Of a stretch of DNA of 64,000 nucleotides, positions 17,733 through 24,964 are shown in pieces. The notes under the pieces were generated by a model that was not told where the DNA came from, made no database searches, and was given only the letters and a program-made list of their open reading frames with translations. The position numbers and the translations under genes are program-made. Source of the DNA: Secundilactobacillus mixtipabuli (GTDB taxonomy: Bacteria > Bacillota > Bacilli > Lactobacillales > Lactobacillaceae); NCBI RefSeq assembly GCF_002217925.1, contig NZ_BCMF01000007.1:100317-164316 (forward strand), in the 5' to 3' direction. Position 1 is the first letter of the stretch. Each line of letters starts with the position of its first letter.

Positions 17733-18688
17733 ACGATAAAATTAATTCGTACCAAGCTGAATTTGAACGCATGAACAAAATCACTAATACAGCAGCCGGA
17801 AAATATGCAAGCCAGATAAAGGCTAATCAAAAAAATTTATACGGAATTTCTAGTAAAATCCAAAATTCTTTAGATAAGAATACTTATGTTTCAAAAAACA
17901 CGATTAATCAGCTTAAAAAAATTGTGGAACAGCCACCTTTCAGTCGTAGAAGCCCTTACAAAATTCCTGCTGGTGAGATTGAAACTCTACTAAATTTATC
18001 TGTACCAGCGTTTAAACCAGATGCATCTACTCTCAAAAAGGCAGCGCAATTTATGAATACAAATTCTTCACTACTAGCGAAGAGTTATGTCTCAACTGTT
18101 TCTGTATTAACTTCAAGTCAGCTTACTAGGCTATATAAAAACAACGAGTTAAATAAATTTTTGACTAAAGTTCAAGAACGATTCCTTCCTAAAAACTATT
18201 CAGAATTAACAGTTGAATTGGTAAAAAAGTCTAAAAATTTTTATCAAAATTCTTTTGCTGAACAAATTCAGAAGATGGGTCGGGTAAATTTATCGGCTAG
18301 CGTTCAAATTAACAATGCATATAATGCATTAGGTATTTTTAGCTCAGATCCATTAACCTCAGATCAGCTCTCTTATGCGAAACAAATATTAGGTGAACAA
18401 ACTCTTCGAAATATATTCTCAGATGCAGCATTCGATTATCCGGATAAGGTGCAAACGTCAACAGCTGCCGGCGAGGCTAATTCATCAAAAATAACTAAAA
18501 ATTGGGCGTATATAAAAAACTGGTATAACTCCCTGTCTTCGATACAGAAAAAAGTAATTTCTGCTGTGATCGATATAGCCTTATCAAGCTTCATTACTGA
18601 AATTATTCAAATTGGTGGCTGGACACTTCTTATTGCAATTCTGATTCCCATTCTTTTCGGTAACACAAATGATCACGATCCCAAATGA
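17729..18688 (+). CDS. Unrecognised 319-aa protein with C-terminal membrane anchor
   Basis: No known domain recognised. The first 90 or so residues are Lys/Asn/Gln-rich and look helical (possible coiled coil). The middle is Ser/Leu-rich and soluble. Residues about 275-310 (FITEIIQIGGWTLLIAILIP) are strongly hydrophobic, giving one membrane helix or a hairpin close to the C-terminus. There is no signal peptide, so the large N-terminal part probably faces the cytoplasm. It is coupled to the small HTH gene. The codon use is AT-rich compared with the flanking core genes. Its position at the left end of an element, outside the lysogeny block, is typical of cargo such as exclusion or defence genes. 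That role is only inferred. Confidence 0.8.
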   Translation: MNDKINSYQAEFERMNKITNTAAGKYASQIKANQKNLYGISSKIQNSLDKNTYVSKNTINQLKKIVEQPPFSRRSPYKIPAGEIETLLNLSVPAFKPDASTLKKAAQFMNTNSSLLAKSYVSTVSVLTSSQLTRLYKNNELNKFLTKVQERFLPKNYSELTVELVKKSKNFYQNSFAEQIQKMGRVNLSASVQINNAYNALGIFSSDPLTSDQLSYAKQILGEQTLRNIFSDAAFDYPDKVQTSTAAGEANSSKITKNWAYIKNWYNSLSSIQKKVISAVIDIALSSFITEIIQIGGWTLLIAILIPILFGNTNDHDPK

Positions 18689-18858
18689 TCTGTGTCGATT
18701 CCCTGATTGAACATGATTCGTTTTAATGCATCTCTGCCCAGCTCAATATCTTACTCTTTACTATCAGCTGTACGCTCTTGATTACTTGCAATAATTTCAA
18801 GTGTTTCATTTAATTTCGTTAGCTGATTAATCAATTCAGCTGCTTGCGCTTCTTTTAC
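18673..18858 (-). pseudogene. Broken small gene of the lysogeny region
   Basis: Reading frame of about 61 codons after a good AAGGGAGGTGG site. The expected start reads GTA (18856-18858) and an in-frame TAA (18751-18753) interrupts it. The flanking sequence on both sides reads like protein (KEAQAAELINQLTKLNE before the stop and IELGRDALKRIMFNQGI after it). The stop would be a Gln codon with one C-to-T change. It runs into the 3' end of the 319-aa gene on the other strand. Confidence 0.55.
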
Positions 18859-18881
18859 GTCCCCACCTCCCTTCTACTTTA

Positions 18882-18898
18882 ATTAACTCGAGGTTAAC
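18882..18898. promoter_or_regulatory. Repressor operator copy
   Basis: ATTAAC-tcgag-GTTAAC: the same six-five-six arrangement as the operators at 19171 and 19226. It lies just upstream of the broken small minus-strand gene, within reach of its transcription start. Confidence 0.5.
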
Positions 18899-18934
18899 TA
18901 ATTTACTTATAGGAAACTTATTGTTCCACATAAG

Positions 18935-19132
18935 TTAACTTTGAACACAAAAAATATCATCAGGGGTTAGATTAAAAACTGAAACAATTTTAATCGCTCG
19001 TTCATAGCTAAGCCCTCTTTTGCCATTTTTAATCATCCAGTAAGCATCTTTAGAGATGCCTTCTAGATTGCCCACACATTCATAAGTCCCAACCTTTTGT
19101 TCACGAAGATTTTTGAGCTTAGAACGGATCAT
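18935..19132 (-). CDS. Cro-like XRE HTH protein
   Basis: A 65-aa helix-turn-helix protein (ECVGNLEGISKDAYWMIKNG followed by YERAIKIVSVFNLTPDDIF). It is transcribed divergently from the CI-like gene across an operator-rich 140-bp region, the classic switch layout of temperate phages. The ribosome binding site AAAGGAGG lies 7 nt before ATG 19132. The promoter is TGATAA-17-TATAAT (19164-19192). Confidence 0.85.
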   Translation of the reverse strand: MIRSKLKNLREQKVGTYECVGNLEGISKDAYWMIKNGKRGLSYERAIKIVSVFNLTPDDIFCVQS

Positions 19133-19163
19133 TTAAGTACCTCCTTTCCCTATCAACGACCAT

Positions 19164-19250
19164 ATTATAAGTTAACTTCACGTTAATTATCAATAGAAAG
19201 TTCCGTTTCTGTTAATTTACGTTGTGTTAACTTAACGTTAACAGTATCCT
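19164..19250. promoter_or_regulatory. Divergent switch promoters with repeated operators
   Basis: Minus-strand promoter: TGATAA (19187-19192), 17 bp, TATAAT (19164-19169). Plus-strand promoter: TTGTGT (19222-19227), 17 bp, TATCCT (19245-19250). Operators of the form GTTAAC-N5-GTTAAC sit in the -35/-10 spacer of both: GTTAACttcacGTTAA (19171-19186) and GTTAACttaacGTTAAC (19226-19242). A partial copy is at 19211-19223. Occupancy would block either promoter directly. Confidence 0.7.
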
Positions 19251-19272
19251 ACATATGAGAGGAGTGAAGAGC

Positions 19273-19635
19273 ATGACTTTTGGAAGCAGGCTGAGAGAAC
19301 TACGAAAAGCAAAAAATATGTCACAAGAAGAACTCGGCAAGATCATCCATGTCAGTAAAGTATCTATATCCGGTTATGAAAACGATACTAGAGAACCCAG
19401 TCAAGAGGCACTCACATCATTGGCTAATTATTTTGATGTAACAACAGACTATCTTCTGGGATTAAATCAAACTCCTAAATGGGCTAATGAGAAAGACGCT
19501 AATGATCTTGCAAAATTTTTAAAAGAAAATGCTGGTTCAATGACCTATCAAGGTGAAAATTTAACCGATGAAGAAAAAGAGAAGCTAAAAATTGCTATGA
19601 CTCAAATATTTTGGAAGCGTCATAAGCATGATTAG
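19273..19635 (+). CDS. CI-like XRE repressor
   Basis: A 120-aa protein from ATG 19273 (GAGGAG 9 nt upstream; an earlier ATG at 19255 precedes the ribosome binding site). The HTH runs MSQEELGKIIHVSKVSISGYE (21 residues at about 18-38, cited in part) and is followed by FDVTTDYLLG, the typical XRE ending. The C-terminus is short and lacks a LexA-like peptidase domain. The gene after it is a broken ImmA/IrrE peptidase, the kind of enzyme that cleaves such repressors in ICEBs1-type elements. Confidence 0.9.
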   Translation: MTFGSRLRELRKAKNMSQEELGKIIHVSKVSISGYENDTREPSQEALTSLANYFDVTTDYLLGLNQTPKWANEKDANDLAKFLKENAGSMTYQGENLTDEEKEKLKIAMTQIFWKRHKHD

Positions 19636-19652
19636 AGGTGTGTACGTGTACT

Positions 19653-20081
19653 ATGAGCAAACGATTTATTAACAGAGCAACGCAGATTGTTACCCATCGG
19701 TATCACACAGCTGACCCGTTTACGATTACAGAAAAGCTCAATATTGAAGTTGATTGGGCATAGCTTAAAAGGTCCCCTTTAAGCAAAACTATGTATGCTG
19801 GTAAAGAACCTATCGTTAGGCTAAACAAGTCAATTCGTGAAGTCTCATGCAGTACTTCACTATGGCTCACAAATTGGGGGCATGTCATTCTACAAGAGGG
19901 TTTAGTTGGCTACTATTGTTTAAATAACTGGACACACTCTGAGCTTGAAAATGAAGCAAATGAGTTTGCTGTGTCATTACTAACACAACTATATATAATA
20001 TAAGAAAGCGATCGTCTACCTAGCAATAATTTGGAACTAACACATACTTATGGAATGTCAGGTAACGAAAAGCTGAATTAA
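19653..20081 (+). pseudogene. Broken ImmA/IrrE-family metallopeptidase
   Basis: One reading frame starting MSKRFINRATQIVTHRY reads as an ImmA/IrrE protein but has stops at 19761 (TAG) and 20001 (TAA), then continues to ELTHTYGMSGNEKLN. The zinc motif is lost: in this frame it reads LTNWGHVIL, while the +1 frame locally reads AHKLG. This points to two compensating frameshifts, one in a run of five G (19876-19880). The end NEANEFAVSLL is well conserved in the family. Loss would remove the usual de-repression route of the adjacent repressor. Confidence 0.7.
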
Positions 20082-20120
20082 ATCAATTTTGGTAAATAAT
20101 TTGCGAGGGAGGGAAAAATT

Positions 20121-20240
20121 ATGTACGATCTTTGGATTGCTGCTAGTAGCATCATGGTACTGATTGATGGTGCCCTAATCTTATGGCGGCTATATTATCG
20201 TTTTAGACTGTCTAAAGGTAAAAGTTTCCGATTACCTTAG
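20121..20240 (+). CDS. Small membrane protein, 39 aa
   Basis: Short gene with a strong ribosome binding site (GAGGGAGGG). The product MYDLWIAASSIMVLIDGALI continues with a basic tail (RLYYRFRLSKGKSFRLP). One membrane helix, residues about 4-22, followed by positive charges gives an N-out/C-in orientation. No family recognised. Confidence 0.5.
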   Translation: MYDLWIAASSIMVLIDGALILWRLYYRFRLSKGKSFRLP

Positions 20241-20296
20241 GGCAAAATAACTCTTACCAGTATCGCGTTATCCTCTTTATCACAATTTCAAGAGCG

Positions 20297-20683
20297 ATGC
20301 TTTCACATGAACCAAAAGCTGAGCAACGAGCTGACAGCGAATCAAGTGCAAAGGCTTTATCGCAGAAAAAATCAGCAAAGAAACAACAAGATAAAGAAGC
20401 TAGTTCTACCTATCAGAAATCATTAACTGCATATTGTAATAACACAGGCAATGCAGATTCTGTTAAGTATGACGGTGATGGCGGAGTTACCTTTAAAGTT
20501 GATAATTCGACACTTAGTGATGCCACCGCTGATAAGAAATCGCTTGCGACTGAACTAGTAAATCATGCAAACAAGCTGGCGAATATGTGTGATGTAAGCC
20601 AAACTGTCTTGAATATCCAAACACAGAGTGGTGACCCTATTGCACGGACAACGCTTGGTGGCGGAGTTAAGGTTTATAAATAA
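20297..20683 (+). CDS. Hypothetical protein, possibly missing its signal peptide
   Basis: A 128-aa product: a Ser/Ala/Lys-rich low-complexity stretch (about 1-40) and then a compact beta-rich domain ending TTLGGGVKVYK. Lysogeny regions of Lactobacillus prophages often carry lipoproteins of this composition at this place. No signal peptide or lipobox is in frame, no clear ribosome binding site precedes the ATG, and a hydrophobic stretch (KITLTSIALSSLS) is in another frame just upstream. The gene may therefore have lost its export signal by frameshift. Confidence 0.5.
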   Translation: MLSHEPKAEQRADSESSAKALSQKKSAKKQQDKEASSTYQKSLTAYCNNTGNADSVKYDGDGGVTFKVDNSTLSDATADKKSLATELVNHANKLANMCDVSQTVLNIQTQSGDPIARTTLGGGVKVYK

Positions 20684-20704
20684 TATTTATGGAGGTAACG
20701 TGTC

Positions 20705-21226
20705 ATGGCAGAATGCCCTATTGATGGAAGCAAGATTGGCTTTATAGGTGGATGGGTTTTTAAAGATGGCGAGATTTGTGCAGGATGCGGTAAGAAAGTT
20801 GGTTTTCAAAAAGGCGAGTCGGTTTCAGAAACCGCGGCGCACTCATACACTGTCAATGAAGTGCGATAATTGATGAATAATCATGCTAAATTTGACCCTA
20901 ATCATGTAAAGTAAGCAATTAAAAAAGATGTAGAACGCGCTCAAAAAGGTGATACTGAAACAGAGTTCATTGATGAAAAATTCTTAAAAGATTACATCAA
21001 GTGTTTCAACATGGAAAACTTGGATCCTGATACTCAGGAAGAAGTTGAAAAAATAATCGTTAAGATGTCTTCATTTGGGTATGCCCGTGTTGTTGCCACT
21101 CTCAATAGCGTATTGGAGCGTTCTCAAATCACGCTTAATCAGACTCATATTGAACAGAACTGGGTTTTGATTAAGCAGCAAGACGAAAATAACAAACTAC
21201 TACGGCAACTTGTCGATAAGAAATAG
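20705..21226 (+). pseudogene. Broken DUF4428-type zinc-ribbon gene
   Basis: After GGAGG, one frame begins MAECPIDGSKIGFIGG with a second pair CAGCGKK, a treble-clef/zinc-ribbon start of the DUF4428 type. It is interrupted by TAA at 20867 and 20912 and then runs open to 21226, ending in a coiled-coil-like tail (NNKLLRQLVDKK). Read through, it gives about 173 residues. Both stops would be Gln codons with a single C-to-T change. The last open part (21011-21226) has its own ATG but no good ribosome binding site. Confidence 0.65.
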
Positions 21227-21381
21227 AGTTTTAAAGAGCCAAAACTAAAAACTGAAGATAACTCAAAAAAAATTAATAAATTCTATAATGCTTTTATTCT
21301 CTGACAAGTATTGAAACTACCCAGGTACAGGTAAATAAGCTAATAGTCTAGGCACAATACTACTAATATAGCGGAAAGAAG

Positions 21382-22257
21382 ATGAATATGTTGTCAAAAA
21401 AAAGAAGAACTAATATTAAAGAATATATTTATGTCGATAATGTTGAAATCAACTCCATTCTGGCTCAATTTGAAGATGGTATCCCACAAGTTATAAAAAG
21501 TATCCGGCAATCTACTAATACAAATACCGAACAAGCTGGTAAAAACCATCAAACTAACATTTCAGGTGGTGCTCAATTAATAGCAAAAGGACAAGCTGAA
21601 CAGTCCTGGGGTAAACAACATGCTGAGATTCAGTCGAATGCTGAAATGAATCAAGAGGCTATAGATACCGTCTACAGCGATTACGCCATTGATATTATTG
21701 AACAGGAACTTGAATCCCATAATCTTCTGGAAAGTGACACCAAACATTCTGACGGTGTTTTCGTAAAATTCACCTCACAATTCAGTCTTCTTGATCTACA
21801 GTCAATGAGAAATACGTGGACTACAAATGAAATTAAGCCACTAGTCCAGATGACAGATGATTACGATGAAAGTTGGGATGCTGCTGCAGAAAGCCTTAAA
21901 AATTCATCTATTGTGTTAGACAACATGTTTCCAGAAACTATATTTTTTAAATTCCCAGAAGCTGTTGCTTTTGCTGAAAAAAATAATTTTAGAATGAGCC
22001 TAATACAATTACAAATGCTCACCTTCTCAAAACGTAAAGTAACAATTCTCGGAAAAATTGAGTCTAGTGTCCCCAATGATGAATCTATTGATGACATATT
22101 TGGTACTGAAAATAGACTTGAGGAATCCGATGATAACATTGATTTAACGGCGCTCGGGCAATGGGGACCTGCCCTCGGGGTTAAGATGCTTAAAATATTT
22201 CTGGGTATAAAAAAAGGCAATCGATTCATCAAACCGATTGCTATCTATTTCGAATAA
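21382..22257 (+). CDS. DUF6414-like protein
   Basis: A 291-aa intracellular protein. The N-terminal KEYIYVDNVEINSILAQFEDG resembles (21 residues, about 13-33) the start of the DUF6414 family of mobile-element proteins, which begins with a Y(I/L)D...NS(I/L)LAQ pattern. A polar Gln/Asn-rich segment follows, then an alpha/beta C-terminal half. No membrane segment. Function of the family is unknown. The gene is intact, has the site GGAAAG, and overlaps a small convergent gene by 17 bp. About 155 bp before it hold no gene. Confidence 0.6.
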   Translation: MNMLSKKRRTNIKEYIYVDNVEINSILAQFEDGIPQVIKSIRQSTNTNTEQAGKNHQTNISGGAQLIAKGQAEQSWGKQHAEIQSNAEMNQEAIDTVYSDYAIDIIEQELESHNLLESDTKHSDGVFVKFTSQFSLLDLQSMRNTWTTNEIKPLVQMTDDYDESWDAAAESLKNSSIVLDNMFPETIFFKFPEAVAFAEKNNFRMSLIQLQMLTFSKRKVTILGKIESSVPNDESIDDIFGTENRLEESDDNIDLTALGQWGPALGVKMLKIFLGIKKGNRFIKPIAIYFE

Positions 22258-22426
22258 TATTAAATCTGTTAGATACAGATTCTTGAATTTCTTTATTTCT
22301 CTTTATCAGCTGGTGTCTGTTTTTCTTAAGAGTCTTCATACGTGCGGATACTTCAACATCAAAATCGGTATCTAAACTAAGATTAGCAGTTAGTACCCTT
22401 TTAGCTGGTTTGAATTTTTTTGTCAT
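22241..22426 (-). CDS. Small basic protein, 61 aa
   Basis: Starts MTKKFKPAKRVLTANLSLD with a good ribosome binding site (GGAGAGGTG, 6-7 nt before the ATG). Very Lys/Arg/Asn-rich, predicted helical in the second half (MKTLKKNRHQLIKRNKEI). Convergent with the DUF6414-like gene, with a 17-bp overlap. No family recognised. Confidence 0.6.
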   Translation of the reverse strand: MTKKFKPAKRVLTANLSLDTDFDVEVSARMKTLKKNRHQLIKRNKEIQESVSNRFNIIRNR

Positions 22427-22548
22427 AGTATCACCTCTCCAAATCGAATTATCTTAGTTTACTAACTGCAAGTCAATGAAATACTTTTTTCAAATTATTA
22501 CATTACTCTAACCAAACTAAATTTAATGTTTAAAGGGAGATGTTTCAA

Positions 22549-22938
22549 ATGAAATTAAAAAATTATGTCTTACTAGGTGCTGCCGGTCTGGCACTTGGTG
22601 TTAGTGTCCCACTCAAACAATCAACTGCTAAAGCAAGTACCTACCATTCCGTTCCAAGCTCACTGAGAGGCTACTACATTTCATCTAGCAATCGAGCTTT
22701 CTGGATCACAAAATACACGGTGCACGATGTAATACCACAAGCTGACGGATATGGTATGCACGTCACCAAGGTAACTCGCAGTGGTCATACGTACCGGGTT
22801 CACACGTATATCGATATGGGTGGCAGATCTTACGTCACCTATAAACTTAATCGCTACGCGCACAATAAGTTTAAGTATGCTGGCAAGTATTTCCACAAAG
22901 TGTCGAAGTCTCACTACTATTATTATGTGAGCCACTAG
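22549..22938 (+). CDS. Small secreted protein A
   Basis: Start at ATG 22549, 9 nt after GGGAG; an ATG at 22540 abuts the ribosome binding site. Signal peptide MKLKNYVLLGAAGLALGVSV with probable cleavage at KAS|T near residue 30. The mature part, about 100 aa, is Tyr/His/Lys-rich and begins YHSVPSSLRGYY, a pattern also seen in the next gene. Probably folds as a small beta-domain outside the cell. Function unknown. Confidence 0.8.
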   Translation: MKLKNYVLLGAAGLALGVSVPLKQSTAKASTYHSVPSSLRGYYISSSNRAFWITKYTVHDVIPQADGYGMHVTKVTRSGHTYRVHTYIDMGGRSYVTYKLNRYAHNKFKYAGKYFHKVSKSHYYYYVSH

Positions 22939-23018
22939 GAACTAATGTACCGGTGCATGCTTAGTCCAACTACTGATGACGGTAAAAGCTGAATTCACTT
23001 GAGGAGATCCGTTTTTAA

Positions 23019-23393
23019 ATGTTTTTCAAAAGAATTGTCATGTTAGGTGTTACTGCCCTCTCATTGGGAACGGCTGGAGTTGCGTTAGCACAGCCTGTTG
23101 ACGCTCACGCTGCAACATCTATTCCATCCCGTTTTCGTCATACTTGGCAAGGAAACTCTCATGGTACTCTTTACACGTTAAAGATACACAAATATTATGG
23201 TCGTTTACACCAGAGCTCTGAATGGAATGATTATCTTAACAATGTTCACTTCAAAAAGTACTCCAAGAATCATTACAGAGTATATTTTAAAAAAACTGCC
23301 CAACCATTGGAACTCTACTATGTTAATAGCCATAAAGTACATCTCGTATACGGACCAGGTAGACACGCATATATTAGTATGTCACGAATATAG
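23019..23393 (+). CDS. Small secreted protein B
   Basis: A 124-aa protein with a clear signal peptide (MFFKRIVMLGVTALSLGTAG, likely cleaved after DAHA). The mature part begins ATSIPSRFRHTW, comparable with VPSSLRGYY in protein A, and is Tyr/His/Lys-rich. GGAG precedes the ATG. The pair looks like divergent copies of one secreted family carried as element cargo. A surface or exclusion role is possible but unproven. Confidence 0.8.
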   Translation: MFFKRIVMLGVTALSLGTAGVALAQPVDAHAATSIPSRFRHTWQGNSHGTLYTLKIHKYYGRLHQSSEWNDYLNNVHFKKYSKNHYRVYFKKTAQPLELYYVNSHKVHLVYGPGRHAYISMSRI

Positions 23394-23401
23394 TAATAAT
23401 T

Positions 23402-23420
23402 GCCCCCAATCAGGGCTTTT
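23402..23420 (+). terminator. Weak terminator after the secreted-protein genes
   Basis: GCCC-N7-GGGC stem followed by TTTT, just past the stop at 23393. The stem is short. The remaining 150 bp to the integrase gene show no other gene. Confidence 0.4.
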
Positions 23421-23570
23421 ATTTAGCATATTGAAAGAACATACGTTTGTATTTGTTTCAAAAGAATTCCTTGCCATTGAAAATGTCGGCAATATAAACA
23501 GAACTTTTAGCAGAAAATAAGGCATTTTAGAAATTTGATCTAAATAAATTGAATTAAGGAGTGATAATTA

Positions 23571-24776
23571 ATGGTAATCAAGCGTACAGCGATGAAGCAT
23601 CACCCTAATATCTACGAATATGAAACAAAGCGTGGAAAACGATATAGCGTACGTCGCCGCTACAAAGACTTCGCTGGTAAATATGAAATGTACACCAGCA
23701 GTGGCTATACAAGTTGGCAAGATGCAGAACAGGATCTGCGTAAATTTGAGATGAAATTTTTTGATGGTTCCTTATCGGAGTCAGAGCAGCGCAAGATAAC
23801 TGTTGATGACTATTTTGATACCGTCCGCAAACGGAAAGTTGAAGCGGGTGTCTGGAAACATTCCACCGAAAAGCAGCGAGTTAATGTGTACGAACATATC
23901 ATTAGTCCTGTCTTTGGCAAACGGTCACTCAATGACATTAGTCGTATGGAATATCAGCAATTCATTACTAATCTTGGTAACTCTCAAAAGTATACTGTAA
24001 CAACCTTACGACACATCAATTCGGTCATGCAGTCTATTATGGCCGATGCTGAAACATATAACATCATTCCCAAAAGTCTAATTCGCCGGATTCAGTTAGT
24101 TGGTGGCCGGCCTAAAAAGAGCCAAACAGTAACTAAAGAGGAATATGACCAGTTCATGCGAACCGCAAAAAAGATATGCAATCAGTATGATTTCGCCATG
24201 GTCAAACTGCTCACCCTTGGTGAACGTCGTGGCGAACTCATGGGACTGCGAAAATCTTCATTTACGTTTACGAATGATGATGTGACTAATGAACCAATCT
24301 GCGCAATCAAATTTGACTTAGCTCGAACGCCTGATGCGGTCAATGGCACCACGCTAAAGAGCGCCGCTTCTTACCGAACAATCTGGGTCACTGGCAGTTA
24401 CATTGACACTATCAAGTTTGTTTTAAGCCACGCTGAACAGATTATCCGTAATTTCAAAGGCACCGTCCCTGATGATTACTTCATCTGGATCAATCCCGTT
24501 ACTGGTAAACCCTTCCAACCAGAACGTTCTCGTGATCTGTTTGCGCGAATCAGTATGACTGCCGGCGTAAAAATTAATCCTCACAAGTTCAGACATTACT
24601 TTGCCACCAAAGTCCGCTCCAATGCTAGAATTTCAGACACTGATGCTATGCACTGGCTTGGGCATAAGCACATTGAAATGACCGACTCTTACACCAGAGA
24701 GACCCCAGAAGGCGCAATTCAGGTCTTCAGAGGGATTGAAGATGATTTACGTCCAATTACGCCAACTCACAAGTAA
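23571..24776 (+). CDS. int: Tyrosine-family integrase
   Basis: A 401-aa phage/ICE-type integrase that catalyses site-specific recombination between attP and attB. It has an N-terminal arm-binding domain (about 1-65, basic), a SAM-like core-binding domain (about 80-175) and a catalytic domain with Arg in TLGERRGELMGL, the hairpin Lys in TLKSAASYRTI, HKFRH, GHKH and the nucleophile Tyr in DSYTR. All catalytic residues are present. The start follows AAGGAG by 9 nt. It lies at the right end beside its putative arm sites, in the usual phage layout. Confidence 0.95.
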   Translation: MVIKRTAMKHHPNIYEYETKRGKRYSVRRRYKDFAGKYEMYTSSGYTSWQDAEQDLRKFEMKFFDGSLSESEQRKITVDDYFDTVRKRKVEAGVWKHSTEKQRVNVYEHIISPVFGKRSLNDISRMEYQQFITNLGNSQKYTVTTLRHINSVMQSIMADAETYNIIPKSLIRRIQLVGGRPKKSQTVTKEEYDQFMRTAKKICNQYDFAMVKLLTLGERRGELMGLRKSSFTFTNDDVTNEPICAIKFDLARTPDAVNGTTLKSAASYRTIWVTGSYIDTIKFVLSHAEQIIRNFKGTVPDDYFIWINPVTGKPFQPERSRDLFARISMTAGVKINPHKFRHYFATKVRSNARISDTDAMHWLGHKHIEMTDSYTRETPEGAIQVFRGIEDDLRPITPTHK

Positions 24777-24785
24777 CCACGCTTA

Positions 24786-24854
24786 GGTGTCATTTTTGCT
24801 GGGTGTCACCACTTCTTGTTGGGTGGCACGTAAGGTGTCACACTAGGTGGCACC
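24786..24854 (+). repeat. Right arm-type repeats of the integrase
   Basis: Five direct copies of GGTG(T/G)CA(C/T) at 24786, 24802, 24822, 24834 and 24846, between the integrase stop and the fakA terminator. Two further copies are at the left end (17255-17278) in the same orientation. The spacing is irregular (16, 20, 12, 12 bp), unlike a CRISPR or satellite and consistent with protein-binding sites. Confidence 0.6.
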
Positions 24855-24887
24855 AAATAACCATAATTACACTAAAATAATCGCAAC

Positions 24888-24944
24888 AAAAAAGTGGTGA
24901 AGCTCATAAAAGAGCTTCACCACTTTAGTTTAATCTGATTTAAT
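24888..24944 (-). terminator. fakA terminator and candidate right attachment site (attR)
   Basis: Perfect 15-bp stem (24891-24905 and 24912-24926) with a 6-nt loop; on the minus strand it ends in six U, 34 bp after the fakA stop. The same region aligns with 17136-17193 at the left end of the element, so the terminator itself is the likely integration target. Confidence 0.75.
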
Positions 24945-24964
24945 TAGTTTAAATTATTTCCGAA

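Noticed and set aside
19761..20914. Stop-codon reassignment (TAA/TAG read as Gln) in the element
   Set aside because: All host and intact element genes use TAA and TAG as real stops, and no suppressor tRNA is seen; decay is simpler.
21861..22232. Minus-strand 123-codon frame opposite the DUF6414-like gene
   Set aside because: Shadow of the plus-strand gene, which has the ribosome binding site and protein-like composition.
23197..23520. 107-codon plus frame overlapping secreted protein B
   Set aside because: Different frame of the secreted protein gene, no ribosome binding site; signal peptide and ribosome binding site support the other frame.
24786..24854. Repeat cluster considered as CRISPR-like
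   Set aside because: Repeat is only 8 bp, spacing varies from 12 to 20 bp, no cas genes; fits integrase arm sites better.
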